From NCBI GenBank assembly GCA_016791115.1, contig JAEUNL010000005.1, forward strand, positions 20,217 through 84,216: a stretch of 64,000 nt of DNA, in the 5' to 3' direction. A model generated the notes under the pieces. It had not been told where the DNA came from. It did no database searches and was given only the letters and a program-made list of their open reading frames with translations. A program made the translations under genes and the position numbers. This document shows positions 15,601 through 23,722 of the stretch, in pieces. The stretch comes from Rhodocyclaceae bacterium (GTDB taxonomy: Bacteria; Pseudomonadota; Gammaproteobacteria; Burkholderiales; Rhodocyclaceae). The first letter of the stretch is position 1; each line of letters starts with the position of its first letter.

Positions 15601-17325
15601 GCACTGGCGGCCGATCTCGAATCCGCATTGGGAAAGAGGGCATCGATGGAGCAGGCAGCCGGGCGGCAGCGCGTGTTCTGGGTCACCCACGGCGCGCTGG
15701 CGCTGGCGCAGGGGCGGCCGGTTTCGGCGCTGGCCAGCGCGCGGCTGCGCGTGCTGATGCCGGCGGCCGAACTTGCGCAACAGCTCGACAGCCGCTTCCT
15801 CAGCGAGCGCGAGTGCCCCGACGAGTTGTCGGGCAACGAACCGCCTTCGCCCGACGACGTGCTCGTCATTTCCAAGAGTTTCTCTCCCGACACCACGCGC
15901 CTGCTGCTGCAGACCAAGAAGCGCGGCACGCGCGTGGTGGTCGACGTTTGCGACAACCATTTCGACCACCCGGAGCACGGACCCCACCTGCGGTTCCTGA
16001 CGGCAGCGGCCGATGCACTGGTCGTCAACACGCCGGCCATGCAGGCGCTCGTTCGCGAGAAGACAGGCCGCGACGCGACCCTGATCGGCGACCCATTCGA
16101 GGGTCCGCAGGGCGCGCCGAGTTTCGAGCCGGGCGATACCCTGCGTCTGCTGTGGTTCGGCCATCCGGCGAATGCCGACACGCTGATTGCGGCTCTCCCG
16201 GGGCTGGCGGCGCTCGCGTCACGCCGGCCGCTGCACCTCGCCGTGGTCACCGCGCCGGGACCCCATGTCGATCGTATCCGGGCCGGCGCGCGGGACGCGC
16301 TGCAGCTGGACTTCGTTGCCTGGACTCCGGCAGCCACCTGGGCTGCGCTCGCCGAGTGCGACCTGGTCATCGTGCCGACACTCGATGGGCCGACCAAGCT
16401 TACGCGCAGCGCCAACCGCCTGGTGGAATCGCTGCGCGCCGGCCGTTTCGCTATCGTCGGTCCCCAGCCTTCGCACGAACCGCTTGCCGCCTTCACCCGC
16501 ATCGATGGCGACATCGCGGCCGGCATCGAATGGGCGCTGGCGCATGCCGAAGACGTGCGTGGGCGCATTGCGGCCGGCCAGCGCCACGTTGCGGTCGAGT
16601 TCGCCCCGGATGCGATCGCTGCCCGCTGGCTCAAGGTGTTGCACGCCGTGCGCGCAGGGCCGGCGCACGAGCCGCACGCCGCCGCGCCGCTGGAGTCTGT
16701 CTCGACGCGTCCGGCTTCGCTGCCTGCCTCGCAGCCAGTCTGTGGACCGGTGCGCCTGAATCTCGGCTGCGGCGACAAGATCCTGCCCGGCTACGTCAAT
16801 GTCGATGTCGTGGCAAGCCGGGCAGGCCGCAAACCCGACGTGCAGTGCGACCTGCACCTGCTCGAACCCTTTGCCGACGACAGCGTCGACGAGATCCTCG
16901 CCGTACATGTGGTCGAGCATTTCTGGCGCTGGGAGGTGCTGGACGTCCTGAAGGAATGGGTGCGGGTGCTCAAGCCGGGCGGGCGCATGGTTCTCGAGTG
17001 CCCGAACCTGATCTCGGCCTGCGAGGAATTCCTGCGCGATCCGGAGGTCGCGGCGAGCGGCGGCCGCGCGGGCCAGCGCAGCATGTGGGTGTTCTACGGC
17101 GACCCGCAGTGGCGCGATCCCTACATGGTGCATCGCTGGGGCTACACACCGAAGAGCCTGGCCGCATTGATGGCCGAGGCCGGACTGGTCGGGGCGCGGC
17201 AGGAGCCGGCGCAGTTCAAGCTGCGCGAGCCGCGCGACATGCGCGTGGTCGCCGAGAAGCCGGCGCGAGGACTGCGCCAGGTCGGGCTCGACGCCATGGG
17301 CATCCGAATTACGCGATTCAGATAG
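12661..17325 (+). CDS. Giant multidomain protein: TPR + GT9-like (twice) + GT4-like glycosyltransferase + methyltransferase
   Basis: 1554 residues, GTG start. Domains in order: TPR repeats (1-160); a heptosyltransferase-like half (about 195-470) with NQGLGDELFFLRWLP and SNTNVHL plus PDWRW...SPWFPG; a second TPR block (510-680); a second copy of the heptosyltransferase-like half (705-985) with NEGLGDELFSLRWLP; a GT4-like nucleotide-sugar transferase (about 1000-1335) with no obvious N-terminal signal; and a class I SAM methyltransferase (1360-1540) with LNLGCGDKILPGYVNVD and VVEHFWRW. The TPR-GT module has clearly been duplicated within one gene. No signal peptide or membrane segment was seen, so it works in the cytoplasm. 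It sits between tadV and the TadE gene, so a role in modifying pilin or a pilus-linked glycan is suggested by context only. Acceptor and sugar are unknown. Confidence 0.82.
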   Translation: MAAILETFSRDASRREAREGQALLERGKLPQAVRRFNQALQRDPQCVPALIGLGDATFRDGRYDLAASLFRKALEHAPDDPTLWGWLGTAQLALEDIDAAEASLERARALGLEICDIHRGLGRIAMTRGDVEAARGHWERALELDPASITVSSFLGVLHLSCGNWLQGWRHWADRPQRARENLPQPRWAAADLNGRDVLVLYNQGLGDELFFLRWLPQLRARGARVIYRSSPKLAPLLARLDTIDELVPEIEGAAVPDHARVANQQYACLVDDFPLALGEGVAGEVAPSLRIDPEPTRVAALRERLAAVGPAPYIGVTWRGGTAPSADGRHENLIRFDSGSAVRTKALYKEVPLADCAHVLGGVRGTLIALQRKPAAGELAAFAAAAGRDLHDFTACNDDLENMLALVSLLDDYVCVSNTNVHLRAAAGLPSRVLIPFPSPDWRWMREGDESPWFPGSRTYRQDVTRGWESALSALGRDLAGRWGRVEPLVPAAPPHQEAGSVDGAAGDVAEPLMTAPPGEVLDALLAEADACIRAADVPGAMQALQAVLSRDPGHAGALHGLARLALRDGRHDLAEALCRKALEGGPRVPAIESTLALALAGLDRMEEAQAAIAAARVAGNDSADLCRAAGRIAFERGDWTLAGEQWRHGLQLDPNHLACAALLGNLHLALGEWEPGWRLQSCSAKKLARNPVQRLWGGIDFGGRTVLLFANEGLGDELFSLRWLPALRARRARIACLASPKLAPLILRNGLIDEVLVDTRDPQQHAALQTRQGEDWALVTELPSALGAAECPASIRLSPLPARLQAIGRRLASLGPGPYVGLTWRAGTAVGADQGAVHYTLNNGQRLHGRRLDKSVDIGALAPLAAALPGTLVSLQRNPAADELARLGAAAGRVVHDFADANEDLEDMLALLALLDEYVCVSNTNTHLREALGLGSRVLVPFPPPDWRWGLQGSRSPCFPASPVYREDGTAGWAPASTALAADLESALGKRASMEQAAGRQRVFWVTHGALALAQGRPVSALASARLRVLMPAAELAQQLDSRFLSERECPDELSGNEPPSPDDVLVISKSFSPDTTRLLLQTKKRGTRVVVDVCDNHFDHPEHGPHLRFLTAAADALVVNTPAMQALVREKTGRDATLIGDPFEGPQGAPSFEPGDTLRLLWFGHPANADTLIAALPGLAALASRRPLHLAVVTAPGPHVDRIRAGARDALQLDFVAWTPAATWAALAECDLVIVPTLDGPTKLTRSANRLVESLRAGRFAIVGPQPSHEPLAAFTRIDGDIAAGIEWALAHAEDVRGRIAAGQRHVAVEFAPDAIAARWLKVLHAVRAGPAHEPHAAAPLESVSTRPASLPASQPVCGPVRLNLGCGDKILPGYVNVDVVASRAGRKPDVQCDLHLLEPFADDSVDEILAVHVVEHFWRWEVLDVLKEWVRVLKPGGRMVLECPNLISACEEFLRDPEVAASGGRAGQRSMWVFYGDPQWRDPYMVHRWGYTPKSLAALMAEAGLVGARQEPAQFKLREPRDMRVVAEKPARGLRQVGLDAMGIRITRFR

Positions 17326-17337
17326 GCGGACGACGAC

Positions 17338-18621
17338 GTGGGCGACAACAACCAGCTCTTTTTCCTTAAGCGCCATGCTCCGCGTGCGAACGGCCCGGTG
17401 CTCGAGATCGGCAGCAAGGACTACGGCAGCACCGCGGACTTCCGGTCGAGTTACCGCGACGTGCCCTATACGGGGCTCGACCTGGCTGCGGGCAACAACG
17501 TCGACGTGGTGCAGGATCTGACCGAGGGCATCGGAGCGCTGCCGCCCGGCCATTTCGATCTGGCGATCTGCTGTTCGGTACTGGAGCATGTCGATCGCCC
17601 CTGGGAGTTCGCGCGCAACGTCACCCGCCTGGTGCGCACGGGCGGACGGCTCTACATGTCGGTACCGTGGGTGTGGCGCTTCCATGCCTATCCGGACGAC
17701 TACTTCCGATACTCGTGGCGCGGCATCGAGGCGTTGTTTCCCGATTTCGAATGGTCGCACCGCTACTACTCGACCAACGTCGAGGACGAGTTCATCGCCA
17801 TCGACGAGTTCCCGGATGCCGACAATCGCATGGCGCTGATGCAGCCGGTCGAAGGCGGCCAGCGCAAGCACTTGCCGTATCTGATGGTGAACATGATCGG
17901 CACCAAGCGTGCGGCCGGTGACGCGGTGCCGCGCACATCCGAGTCGCCGGATGCCGACCTGCGGCGCGTGTTCGGCGACAAGCCGGTCGAGCAGCACATC
18001 TGGGACGGTTACATGGCCTGGTTCTACCACACCAACGTGTGGAAGCAGATGCGCTGGCACGGGGTGCGCACGCTGAAGCTGCCGAGCGACATGTGGAACT
18101 ACCAGGAGATCATCCACGAGCGCGGTGTCGATTGGGTCATCGAATGCGGCACGCGCCACGGCGGCAGTGCCCTGTTCTTCGCCGACGCGCTGGCAGGGCG
18201 GGATGCGCCCGGTCAGGTCATCAGCATCGAGATCGATGCGCAGGCGCGACAGGTGGAGCAACACCCGCGCATCCGCTTCATGCTCGGCGACAGCGGCGCG
18301 CCGGCCATGGCGCGCGAAGTGATGGGCATGCTGCCGGCGACGCGGGGCACCGCATTTCTGATCCTCGACTCCGACCACAGCAAAGCGCATGTGCTGCGCG
18401 AACTCGAAGCCTGGGTGCCGTTGATGCGCAAGGGTGACTATCTGGTCGTCGAGGACACGAACGTCAACGGACATCCGGTTCGGCCCGACTTCGGCCCCGG
18501 GCCCTGGGAAGCCGTCGAAGCCTTCGTTTCGGCGAATCCCGGCCTGCTGATTCATGACGCGGCGCGCGAGCGAAAGTTCGGCGCGACCGCCGCCCCAAAC
18601 GGGCACTTCATCCGGAACTGA
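17338..18621 (+). CDS. Fusion of SAM methyltransferase and CmcI-family domain
   Basis: 427 residues, GTG start 13 bases after the giant gene. Residues 1-190 form a Methyltransf_11-like domain (VLEIGSKDYG, GLDLAAGNNVDVVQDL, CCSVLEHVDRP). Residues about 200-427 match the CmcI family (cephalosporin hydroxylase/rhamnosyl O-methyltransferase type): WVIECGTRHGGSALFFADAL, then DSDHSKAHVLREL and VVEDTNVNG. Both halves use SAM-type folds, and CmcI relatives methylate sugar hydroxyls, so O-methylation of a glycan made by the neighbouring transferases is the likely job. Which half acts on which position cannot be told. Tight spacing makes it co-transcribed with the gene before and the glycosyltransferase after. 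Confidence 0.82.
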   Translation: MGDNNQLFFLKRHAPRANGPVLEIGSKDYGSTADFRSSYRDVPYTGLDLAAGNNVDVVQDLTEGIGALPPGHFDLAICCSVLEHVDRPWEFARNVTRLVRTGGRLYMSVPWVWRFHAYPDDYFRYSWRGIEALFPDFEWSHRYYSTNVEDEFIAIDEFPDADNRMALMQPVEGGQRKHLPYLMVNMIGTKRAAGDAVPRTSESPDADLRRVFGDKPVEQHIWDGYMAWFYHTNVWKQMRWHGVRTLKLPSDMWNYQEIIHERGVDWVIECGTRHGGSALFFADALAGRDAPGQVISIEIDAQARQVEQHPRIRFMLGDSGAPAMAREVMGMLPATRGTAFLILDSDHSKAHVLRELEAWVPLMRKGDYLVVEDTNVNGHPVRPDFGPGPWEAVEAFVSANPGLLIHDAARERKFGATAAPNGHFIRN

Positions 18622-18655
18622 GATTCTATTTGCCACGACAACGGGAGGGTTCTTA

Positions 18656-19351
18656 ATGATCCGCGTCTTCATCGGCTACGACCCGCGCGAAGCGGTGGCC
18701 TTTTCTGTGCTCTCACACAGCATCCATACTCGCTCGAGCGAACCGGTTGCTATCGCGCCGCTGATGCTCTCGCAGCTCAAGCGGGAGATGTGGCGCGAAC
18801 GCAATCCGCTGCAATCGACCGACTTCTCGTTCTCGCGCTTCCTTACGCCCTCACTGTCCGGCTTCGAGGGCTGGTCGATCTTCATGGACTGCGACATGCT
18901 CGTGCTCGACGACATCGCCAAACTGTGGGCGCTGCGCGACGAGCGCTACGCGGTGATGTGCATCAAGCACGACCACCAGCCGCGAGAGGACATCAAGTTC
19001 CTCGACGCGGTGCAGACCAAGTATGAGAAGAAGAACTGGTCGAGTGTGATGATGTTCAACAACGCGCGCTGCCGCGCACTGACGCCCGAGTACGTGAACA
19101 GCGCAAACGGGCTGGAACTTCACCAATTCAAATGGCTGGAAAGCGACGACTTGATCGGCCCGCTTCCGCAGCGCTGGAACCATCTGGTCGGCTACGATGC
19201 GCCGTTGCCTTCGGCCGGCCTCGTGCATTACACCATAGGCGGGCCGTACTTCCGCGAGTACGTCGATTGCGAACACGCCGACGCCTGGCGCAAGGACCGC
19301 GACGCCATGCTCTACTGCCAGCAGCGCGAGACGATCAAGGCGGCGGCCTGA
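18656..19351 (+). CDS. GT8-like glycosyltransferase
   Basis: 231 residues. IRVFIGYDPREAVAFSVL at the start and FMDCDMLVL (a DxD metal/nucleotide-sugar site, about residues 80-84) in the middle are typical of GT-A fold, family 8-like transferases. A late HYTIGGP segment matches the usual HxxGxxKPW-type region only loosely. GGGAGGGT lies about seven bases before ATG 18656, a strong site. It is soluble with no signal peptide. With the two upstream proteins it makes a three-gene carbohydrate/methyl transfer set lying inside the Tad locus. The sugar and acceptor are unknown. Confidence 0.8.
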   Translation: MIRVFIGYDPREAVAFSVLSHSIHTRSSEPVAIAPLMLSQLKREMWRERNPLQSTDFSFSRFLTPSLSGFEGWSIFMDCDMLVLDDIAKLWALRDERYAVMCIKHDHQPREDIKFLDAVQTKYEKKNWSSVMMFNNARCRALTPEYVNSANGLELHQFKWLESDDLIGPLPQRWNHLVGYDAPLPSAGLVHYTIGGPYFREYVDCEHADAWRKDRDAMLYCQQRETIKAAA

Positions 19352-19356
19352 GTCCG

Positions 19357-20472
19357 ATGTGTCGCGGCCGGCCGTCGATGCGACGCAGCGTGGTCCTCGT
19401 GCCGCGCACTTGCCTCGCCCCGCTCGTGCAGCGCGGGCAGGCCATGATCGAGTTCGCCATCGTCATGTTCGTGCTCCTGATCCTGCTTGCTGGCGGTGTC
19501 GAACTCGGCATTGCCGGCATCAACTCGTACAAGAATGCGAGCGCGGCCGAGGAGGCGGCTCGCACCTGGGCCGAACACGTCGGCGCGAACGGCGTATCCG
19601 ACTACACGATCGGCGGAGGGCGCGGTCTGGGCGACCACAACGACCTCTCCGGGTTCAGTCGGCCCCGCATCGTGGCCGGTTCCCCGGTCGGTTACGATCC
19701 GGGCCTGCCGGATTCGGACGTCTACCTGTTTAATCCGAAGCCGATCGACATCACTGTCTGCGTAGACAACACGTCCGGCGCCATCGATTACACGTGCGTC
19801 AATCCGCTGTTCGACAACCTGCCGCCCGCGCACAACGCGCTGTACAGCCTGTATCAGGTACGCTGCCTCGACGTGAACGATTTCGAGATGGAATGCAGCG
19901 GCGGCAACGTAGTGACAACGTGGCTGATGCGCCTCCCCGGCAAGCTCGCCGATCCGGACGGCCCCAACGAAACCGTCACGCTGGCGGTGCTGGACAGCGA
20001 TGGCAACCTCGCGCCCGACTCGCCCTGGAACACCTTCCAGCTGCAGTGCGTCGCCGGGGCGGCTGCGGACTTTTCGGGGTGCGACAAGAACGACCCGTCG
20101 ACCTGCGGATGCGACACCCGTGCCGCGCCCGCCGACATCTGCTGGAGCAGTTCGGCGCCGAATGCACCACTGGCTTGCCGCGTGCGGGTGATGACGCGCT
20201 ACCGCCACCATTTCTACAGCTTCATCACCAACGGCTTTACCGACGGAACGCCGTTGCCGGCTGCGACCGTTGCGGAACTCGACCTCGGTGTGCGCGACGC
20301 GGCTTCGGGCGATTATGTCGGCGGTCTCGGTGCCGATGTGACTGCGCAGGGGGTGGGATCGGGCAATGCGTCCTACTTCCAGGTGTTCTGGCGCACCTTC
20401 CAGGGTTGCAGCAGTTCGCGTTCCGTCATCGACGGATCGAGCCTGCGTGCGCCGGTTTCGGCATGCAACTGA
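19357..20472 (+). CDS. TadE-like pseudopilin with long C-terminal domain
   Basis: 371 residues. A basic N-terminus leads to RGQAMIEFAIVMFVLLILLAGGVELG (described here by its ends: RGQAMIEF at about 26-33, hydrophobic to about 52), the TadE motif with the conserved Glu that TadV-type peptidases recognise. The remaining 300 residues are extracellular or periplasmic in character, Asp/Asn/Pro-rich with about fourteen cysteines, several in pairs (for example GCDTR, NDPSTCGCD), so it should be disulfide-bonded. ATG 19357 is five bases after the previous stop; ATG 19378 is an alternative with no better ribosome site. As a minor pilin it may sit at the tip or help assembly; the Cys-rich domain suggests an adhesin-like tip, which is inference. 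Confidence 0.75.
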   Translation: MCRGRPSMRRSVVLVPRTCLAPLVQRGQAMIEFAIVMFVLLILLAGGVELGIAGINSYKNASAAEEAARTWAEHVGANGVSDYTIGGGRGLGDHNDLSGFSRPRIVAGSPVGYDPGLPDSDVYLFNPKPIDITVCVDNTSGAIDYTCVNPLFDNLPPAHNALYSLYQVRCLDVNDFEMECSGGNVVTTWLMRLPGKLADPDGPNETVTLAVLDSDGNLAPDSPWNTFQLQCVAGAAADFSGCDKNDPSTCGCDTRAAPADICWSSSAPNAPLACRVRVMTRYRHHFYSFITNGFTDGTPLPAATVAELDLGVRDAASGDYVGGLGADVTAQGVGSGNASYFQVFWRTFQGCSSSRSVIDGSSLRAPVSACN

Positions 20473-20508
20473 ACCTTTTCAACGATACGACGAGAACGAG
20501 GCACTGAA

Positions 20509-21417
20509 TTGGCTACCGCACCCTCGACCCTGCGCGCGCGGCGCGCGCGCCGCCAGCGCATCCTGCTGATCCTTGCCGCCTTGCTGCTCGTCGGCGGCGC
20601 GGCGTACTGGTATTTGTACCTGCGCAAACCCAAGGCGCGCATCGAACCGCAGCCGCCCGGCACCATCGCCGTGCCGGTGGCGGCCAAACAGCTCGCCAAA
20701 GGGATCGAGCTTGCCGGCGCGGGACTGATCCGGCCGATGTATTTGCGCCCGGAACTCGTGCCGCCCGCGGCATTGCTCAAGACCAGCCAGGTGCAGGGCC
20801 GCGTGACGCGCGAACCGCTGCGTGCCGGGGACTACTTCAGCGAAGAGAACCTCGCCCCGACCGGCGCACCGCCGGGCTTCTCTGGCCTGGCGCGGCCAGG
20901 CAAGCGAATCGTGGTCATCGAGAGCACGGCAATCGTCGGCGCGCTTGGATACATCCGCGACGGTGACCATGTGGATGTACTGGCGATCGCGCAGCAGGGG
21001 ACGCGCGGTGCAGCGCGTCCGGGACAGAGCAACACCACGATTGCGGGCGGCGGCGTGCAGCCGGGCGCGGCGGGTGCCGTGGCCGGGGGGCAGACGGCCG
21101 GCGGGGCGTCGGTCGGCGCGATACCTGCGGTGAGCGCGACCTTGGTCGCCGAGGGGGCTCGTGTGATCCTGGTGCCCAAGCCCGGCAAGACGCAATTCAC
21201 CGTGCTGGAGATGGAACCGCAGGATGCGCACGTGACCACGCTGGCGATGGCTTCGAACCAGTTGCTGCGTTTCGTCTATCGGCCGTTCAACGACGAATCG
21301 CGCGTGCCGCGCGACCTGCCGCGGCTCGCAACGGAAACGCGGCCGCCGCGCGATTCGCGGCTGGTCGAAGTGCTCAATGGCACCAGCCGTTCGATCGAGC
21401 GCACGACGCTCGATTGA
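20509..21417 (+). CDS. cpaB: Flp pilus assembly protein CpaB/RcpC
   Basis: 302 residues, TTG start with ACGAGG upstream. One membrane segment near the N-terminus (about 18-37, ILLILAALLLVGGAAYWYLY) anchors a periplasmic part with an SAF-like domain (about 55-125: VPVAAKQLAKGIELAGAGLI, RVTREPLRAGDYFSEENL) and the CpaB second half (VVIESTAIVGALGYIRDGDHVDVLAI). CpaB works with the CpaC/RcpA secretin at the outer membrane. A Gly/Ala/Gln-rich loop at about 165-205 (GGGVQPGAAGAVAGGQ) is a low-complexity insertion. It lies on the opposite strand and 13 kb from the secretin gene, an unusual separation. Confidence 0.85.
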   Translation: MATAPSTLRARRARRQRILLILAALLLVGGAAYWYLYLRKPKARIEPQPPGTIAVPVAAKQLAKGIELAGAGLIRPMYLRPELVPPAALLKTSQVQGRVTREPLRAGDYFSEENLAPTGAPPGFSGLARPGKRIVVIESTAIVGALGYIRDGDHVDVLAIAQQGTRGAARPGQSNTTIAGGGVQPGAAGAVAGGQTAGGASVGAIPAVSATLVAEGARVILVPKPGKTQFTVLEMEPQDAHVTTLAMASNQLLRFVYRPFNDESRVPRDLPRLATETRPPRDSRLVEVLNGTSRSIERTTLD

Positions 21418-21451
21418 CCGTCAGGCCAGGTACGGAGGTCGGGCGATTCCA

Positions 21452-22930
21452 ATGCCCCGTCTTTCGCTGTGTATCGCGCTGATCGGCGCGCTGATCGGGT
21501 CGGTTGCCGCAGCGGCTTCTTCTTCGCCCGACGCGAATGCGGTCGGGACGCCCCAATCAGCCTGCCACGTACCAGGGATTCCGGCGGACGTGCGCTGCGG
21601 CAGGCTCGCAGCGCGTCTCGATCCGTCGGACGCCAGTTCGGCGGCTTTCGATCTCCACTATGTCGTCATGCCGGCGCGCGCGTTGCGCCCACGCGAAGAT
21701 GCGGTGTTCGTGCTGGCAGGCGGGCCGGGGCAGAGCGCGGTGGACCGCGCGGCGGCGCTCGCGCCGCTGCTGTCGCGCCTCAACAACCGGCGCGATCTGG
21801 TGTTCGTCGGCCTGCGCGGCACCGGCGATTCGGCGCCGCTCGTCTGCCCGCGGCGCAACGAGGCGCCACTCGGCGAACTGCTCGACCCGGACGCCCAGGC
21901 GCGTGCGCTTGCCGATTGCCGCGTGCGACTGGCACGCCTGCCCTGGGGCGACCTGCGCCAGTTCGGCACGCCGGCGGCCGCGGCGGATGTCGAGGCGTTG
22001 CGCGTTGCACTCGGCTACCCTCAGGTAAACCTGCTCGCGTTCAGCTATGGAACACGCGTGGCGCTCGAATACCGGCGTCGCTTCGCCGGCACGGTGCGGC
22101 GCCTCGTGCTCGATGGCGTGCTGCCGCCGGATGCGGTCATGCCGGAGAGCTTCGGCACCGATGCGCAGGCCGCGTTCGACGCATTGCTGGCCGCCTGTCG
22201 CTCGGACCTGGCGTGCGACGCCGTGTATCCGGATCTCGCGCTGCTCTGGCGCGAACTGCTCGACGGACTGCCGCGCGAGACGACGCTCCCGCATCCGCTG
22301 CGCGGCACCCGTGAGGCGGTGCGCGTGACGCGCGGCATGCTGCTCGGCATGGTGCGCGGCGCGCTGTATTCGCCGGTGCTCTCGGCGGCCCTGCCGCATG
22401 CGATCCGCGAGGCGGCGGCGGGCCGCTTCGAGCCGCTGTTCGGTGTCGCGAGCATGACGTGGGCAGCGCGCGCGCGCCGCGGCGAGTTCGCCTGGGGGCT
22501 GCATTACGCTGTGGTGTGCGGCGAGGATCTGCCGCGCGCCCTGGCACACCCCGGTGCGCGCGAGTTCGAGGCGCACTTCGATGCGCTCTATCGCACGCAT
22601 TGCGATGGCTGGCCGCGCCAGGTGCTGCCGCCGGAGTTCGAGCGCGTTACGCCGACAACGACAGCCGCACTGCTGCTGAGCGGCGGGCGCGACCCGGCCA
22701 CGCCGCCGCGCCACGCGGCACGTGCGGCCGAGGCACTCGGCCCGCTGGCGCGGCACGTCGTCGCGGCGCAGGCTGGCCACGGCGTGCTGCAGTTGGGTTG
22801 CGCACGCGACGTGCTGTTCCGTTTCATCGACGTGGCGGATGAGGCTGCCGCGCGCGATGTCGATGCCGGGTGCCTGGCGCGGGTGCCCGCGCCGCCGTTC
22901 TATGTGCCGCGTAGCGCAACGCCGCCATGA
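21452..22930 (+). CDS. Exported alpha/beta hydrolase, TAP/prolyl-aminopeptidase-like
   Basis: 492 residues with a signal peptide (to about AAAASSS). The alpha/beta fold is marked by VLAGGPGQSAVDRA (oxyanion loop), DLVFVGLRGTGDSAPL, nucleophile Ser in LLAFSYGTRVALEY, Asp in LLLSGGRDPATPP, and His in QAGHGVLQLGCA: a complete Ser-Asp-His triad. The first Gly of the usual GxSxG is Ala. These proteins are esterases or aminopeptidases of the periplasm. CGGAGG lies 12 bases before ATG 21452. The ABC ATPase gene overlaps its stop (ATGA), so the hydrolase and exporter form a unit; hydrolase plus NatAB-like exporter is a recurrent pairing but of unknown purpose. Confidence 0.82.
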   Translation: MPRLSLCIALIGALIGSVAAAASSSPDANAVGTPQSACHVPGIPADVRCGRLAARLDPSDASSAAFDLHYVVMPARALRPREDAVFVLAGGPGQSAVDRAAALAPLLSRLNNRRDLVFVGLRGTGDSAPLVCPRRNEAPLGELLDPDAQARALADCRVRLARLPWGDLRQFGTPAAAADVEALRVALGYPQVNLLAFSYGTRVALEYRRRFAGTVRRLVLDGVLPPDAVMPESFGTDAQAAFDALLAACRSDLACDAVYPDLALLWRELLDGLPRETTLPHPLRGTREAVRVTRGMLLGMVRGALYSPVLSAALPHAIREAAAGRFEPLFGVASMTWAARARRGEFAWGLHYAVVCGEDLPRALAHPGAREFEAHFDALYRTHCDGWPRQVLPPEFERVTPTTTAALLLSGGRDPATPPRHAARAAEALGPLARHVVAAQAGHGVLQLGCARDVLFRFIDVADEAAARDVDAGCLARVPAPPFYVPRSATPP

Positions 22931-23715
22931 TCGAATTCGAGGGTGTGCGCAAGCAGTATCGCCAGCGATGCGGCTGGCGCAGCCGGCCGCTGCTCGCGGT
23001 GGATGGCGTGAGCCTGCGCGCAGGTGATGGCGCAATCACCGCGCTGCTCGGCCCCAATGGCGCGGGCAAGACCACCTGCCTGCGGATGCTGTGCGGTCTC
23101 ACTTTGCCCGATGCGGGCCGGGTGCTGGTCGACGGCATCGATGCGGCGGGCGATGCGATCGCGGCGCGCCGCCGCGTCGGTTTGCTGAGCGACGCGCGCG
23201 GGCTGTATCCGCGCATGACGGCGCGCGAGAACATCGTGTACTTCGGTGCCCTTCACGGCATGTCGCGCGAAGCGGCCGAGGTGCGCTGCGAGGCGCTTGC
23301 CCGCCCGCTCGAACTCGGGCCGTTGCTGGACCGGCGCACCGAGGGATTCAGCCAGGGCGAACGAATGAAGACAGCGCTGGCTCGGGCGCTGGTGCACGAT
23401 CCGGGCAACGTGGTGCTCGACGAGCCCACCAACGGGCTGGACGTGCAATCGACGCGCGCCCTGCGCGAACTGCTGCGCAACCTGCGCGCGCAGGAGTGCA
23501 GCGATGGTGATGGGCCGACGCCGCGCCGGATCTGCATCCTGTTCTGCAGCCACCTGATGGACGAGGTGGAGCGCCTGTGCGATCACGTGGTGTTGATTGC
23601 GCGCGGGCGCGTGCTGGCGGGCGGCACGGTCGGGCAGATCCGGGACGCGGCGCGTGCCGGCACGCTCGAGGAGGCGTACTTGCGGCTGACCGGTGCCGCC
23701 GGCGCCGCCGAATGA
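22927..23715 (+). CDS. ABC transporter ATP-binding protein, NatA-like
   Basis: 262 residues with Walker A GPNGAGKTT (about 42-50), Q loop, signature FSQGERMKTALARAL, Walker B NVVLDEPTNGLD and switch His in FCSHLMDEVERL. The signature has GE in place of the usual GQ/GM pattern but is intact. It drives the permease encoded next. Close to NatA, the ATPase of a sodium exporter, and to CcmA-like ATPases; the substrate cannot be fixed. The start overlaps the hydrolase stop by four bases. Confidence 0.88.
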   Translation: MIEFEGVRKQYRQRCGWRSRPLLAVDGVSLRAGDGAITALLGPNGAGKTTCLRMLCGLTLPDAGRVLVDGIDAAGDAIAARRRVGLLSDARGLYPRMTARENIVYFGALHGMSREAAEVRCEALARPLELGPLLDRRTEGFSQGERMKTALARALVHDPGNVVLDEPTNGLDVQSTRALRELLRNLRAQECSDGDGPTPRRICILFCSHLMDEVERLCDHVVLIARGRVLAGGTVGQIRDAARAGTLEEAYLRLTGAAGAAE

Positions 23716-23722
23716 GTTGCCG

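Noticed and set aside
20509..21417. Collagen-like or phage tail repeat in CpaB
   Set aside because: The Gly/Ala/Gln stretch is short low-complexity loop within an otherwise normal CpaB.
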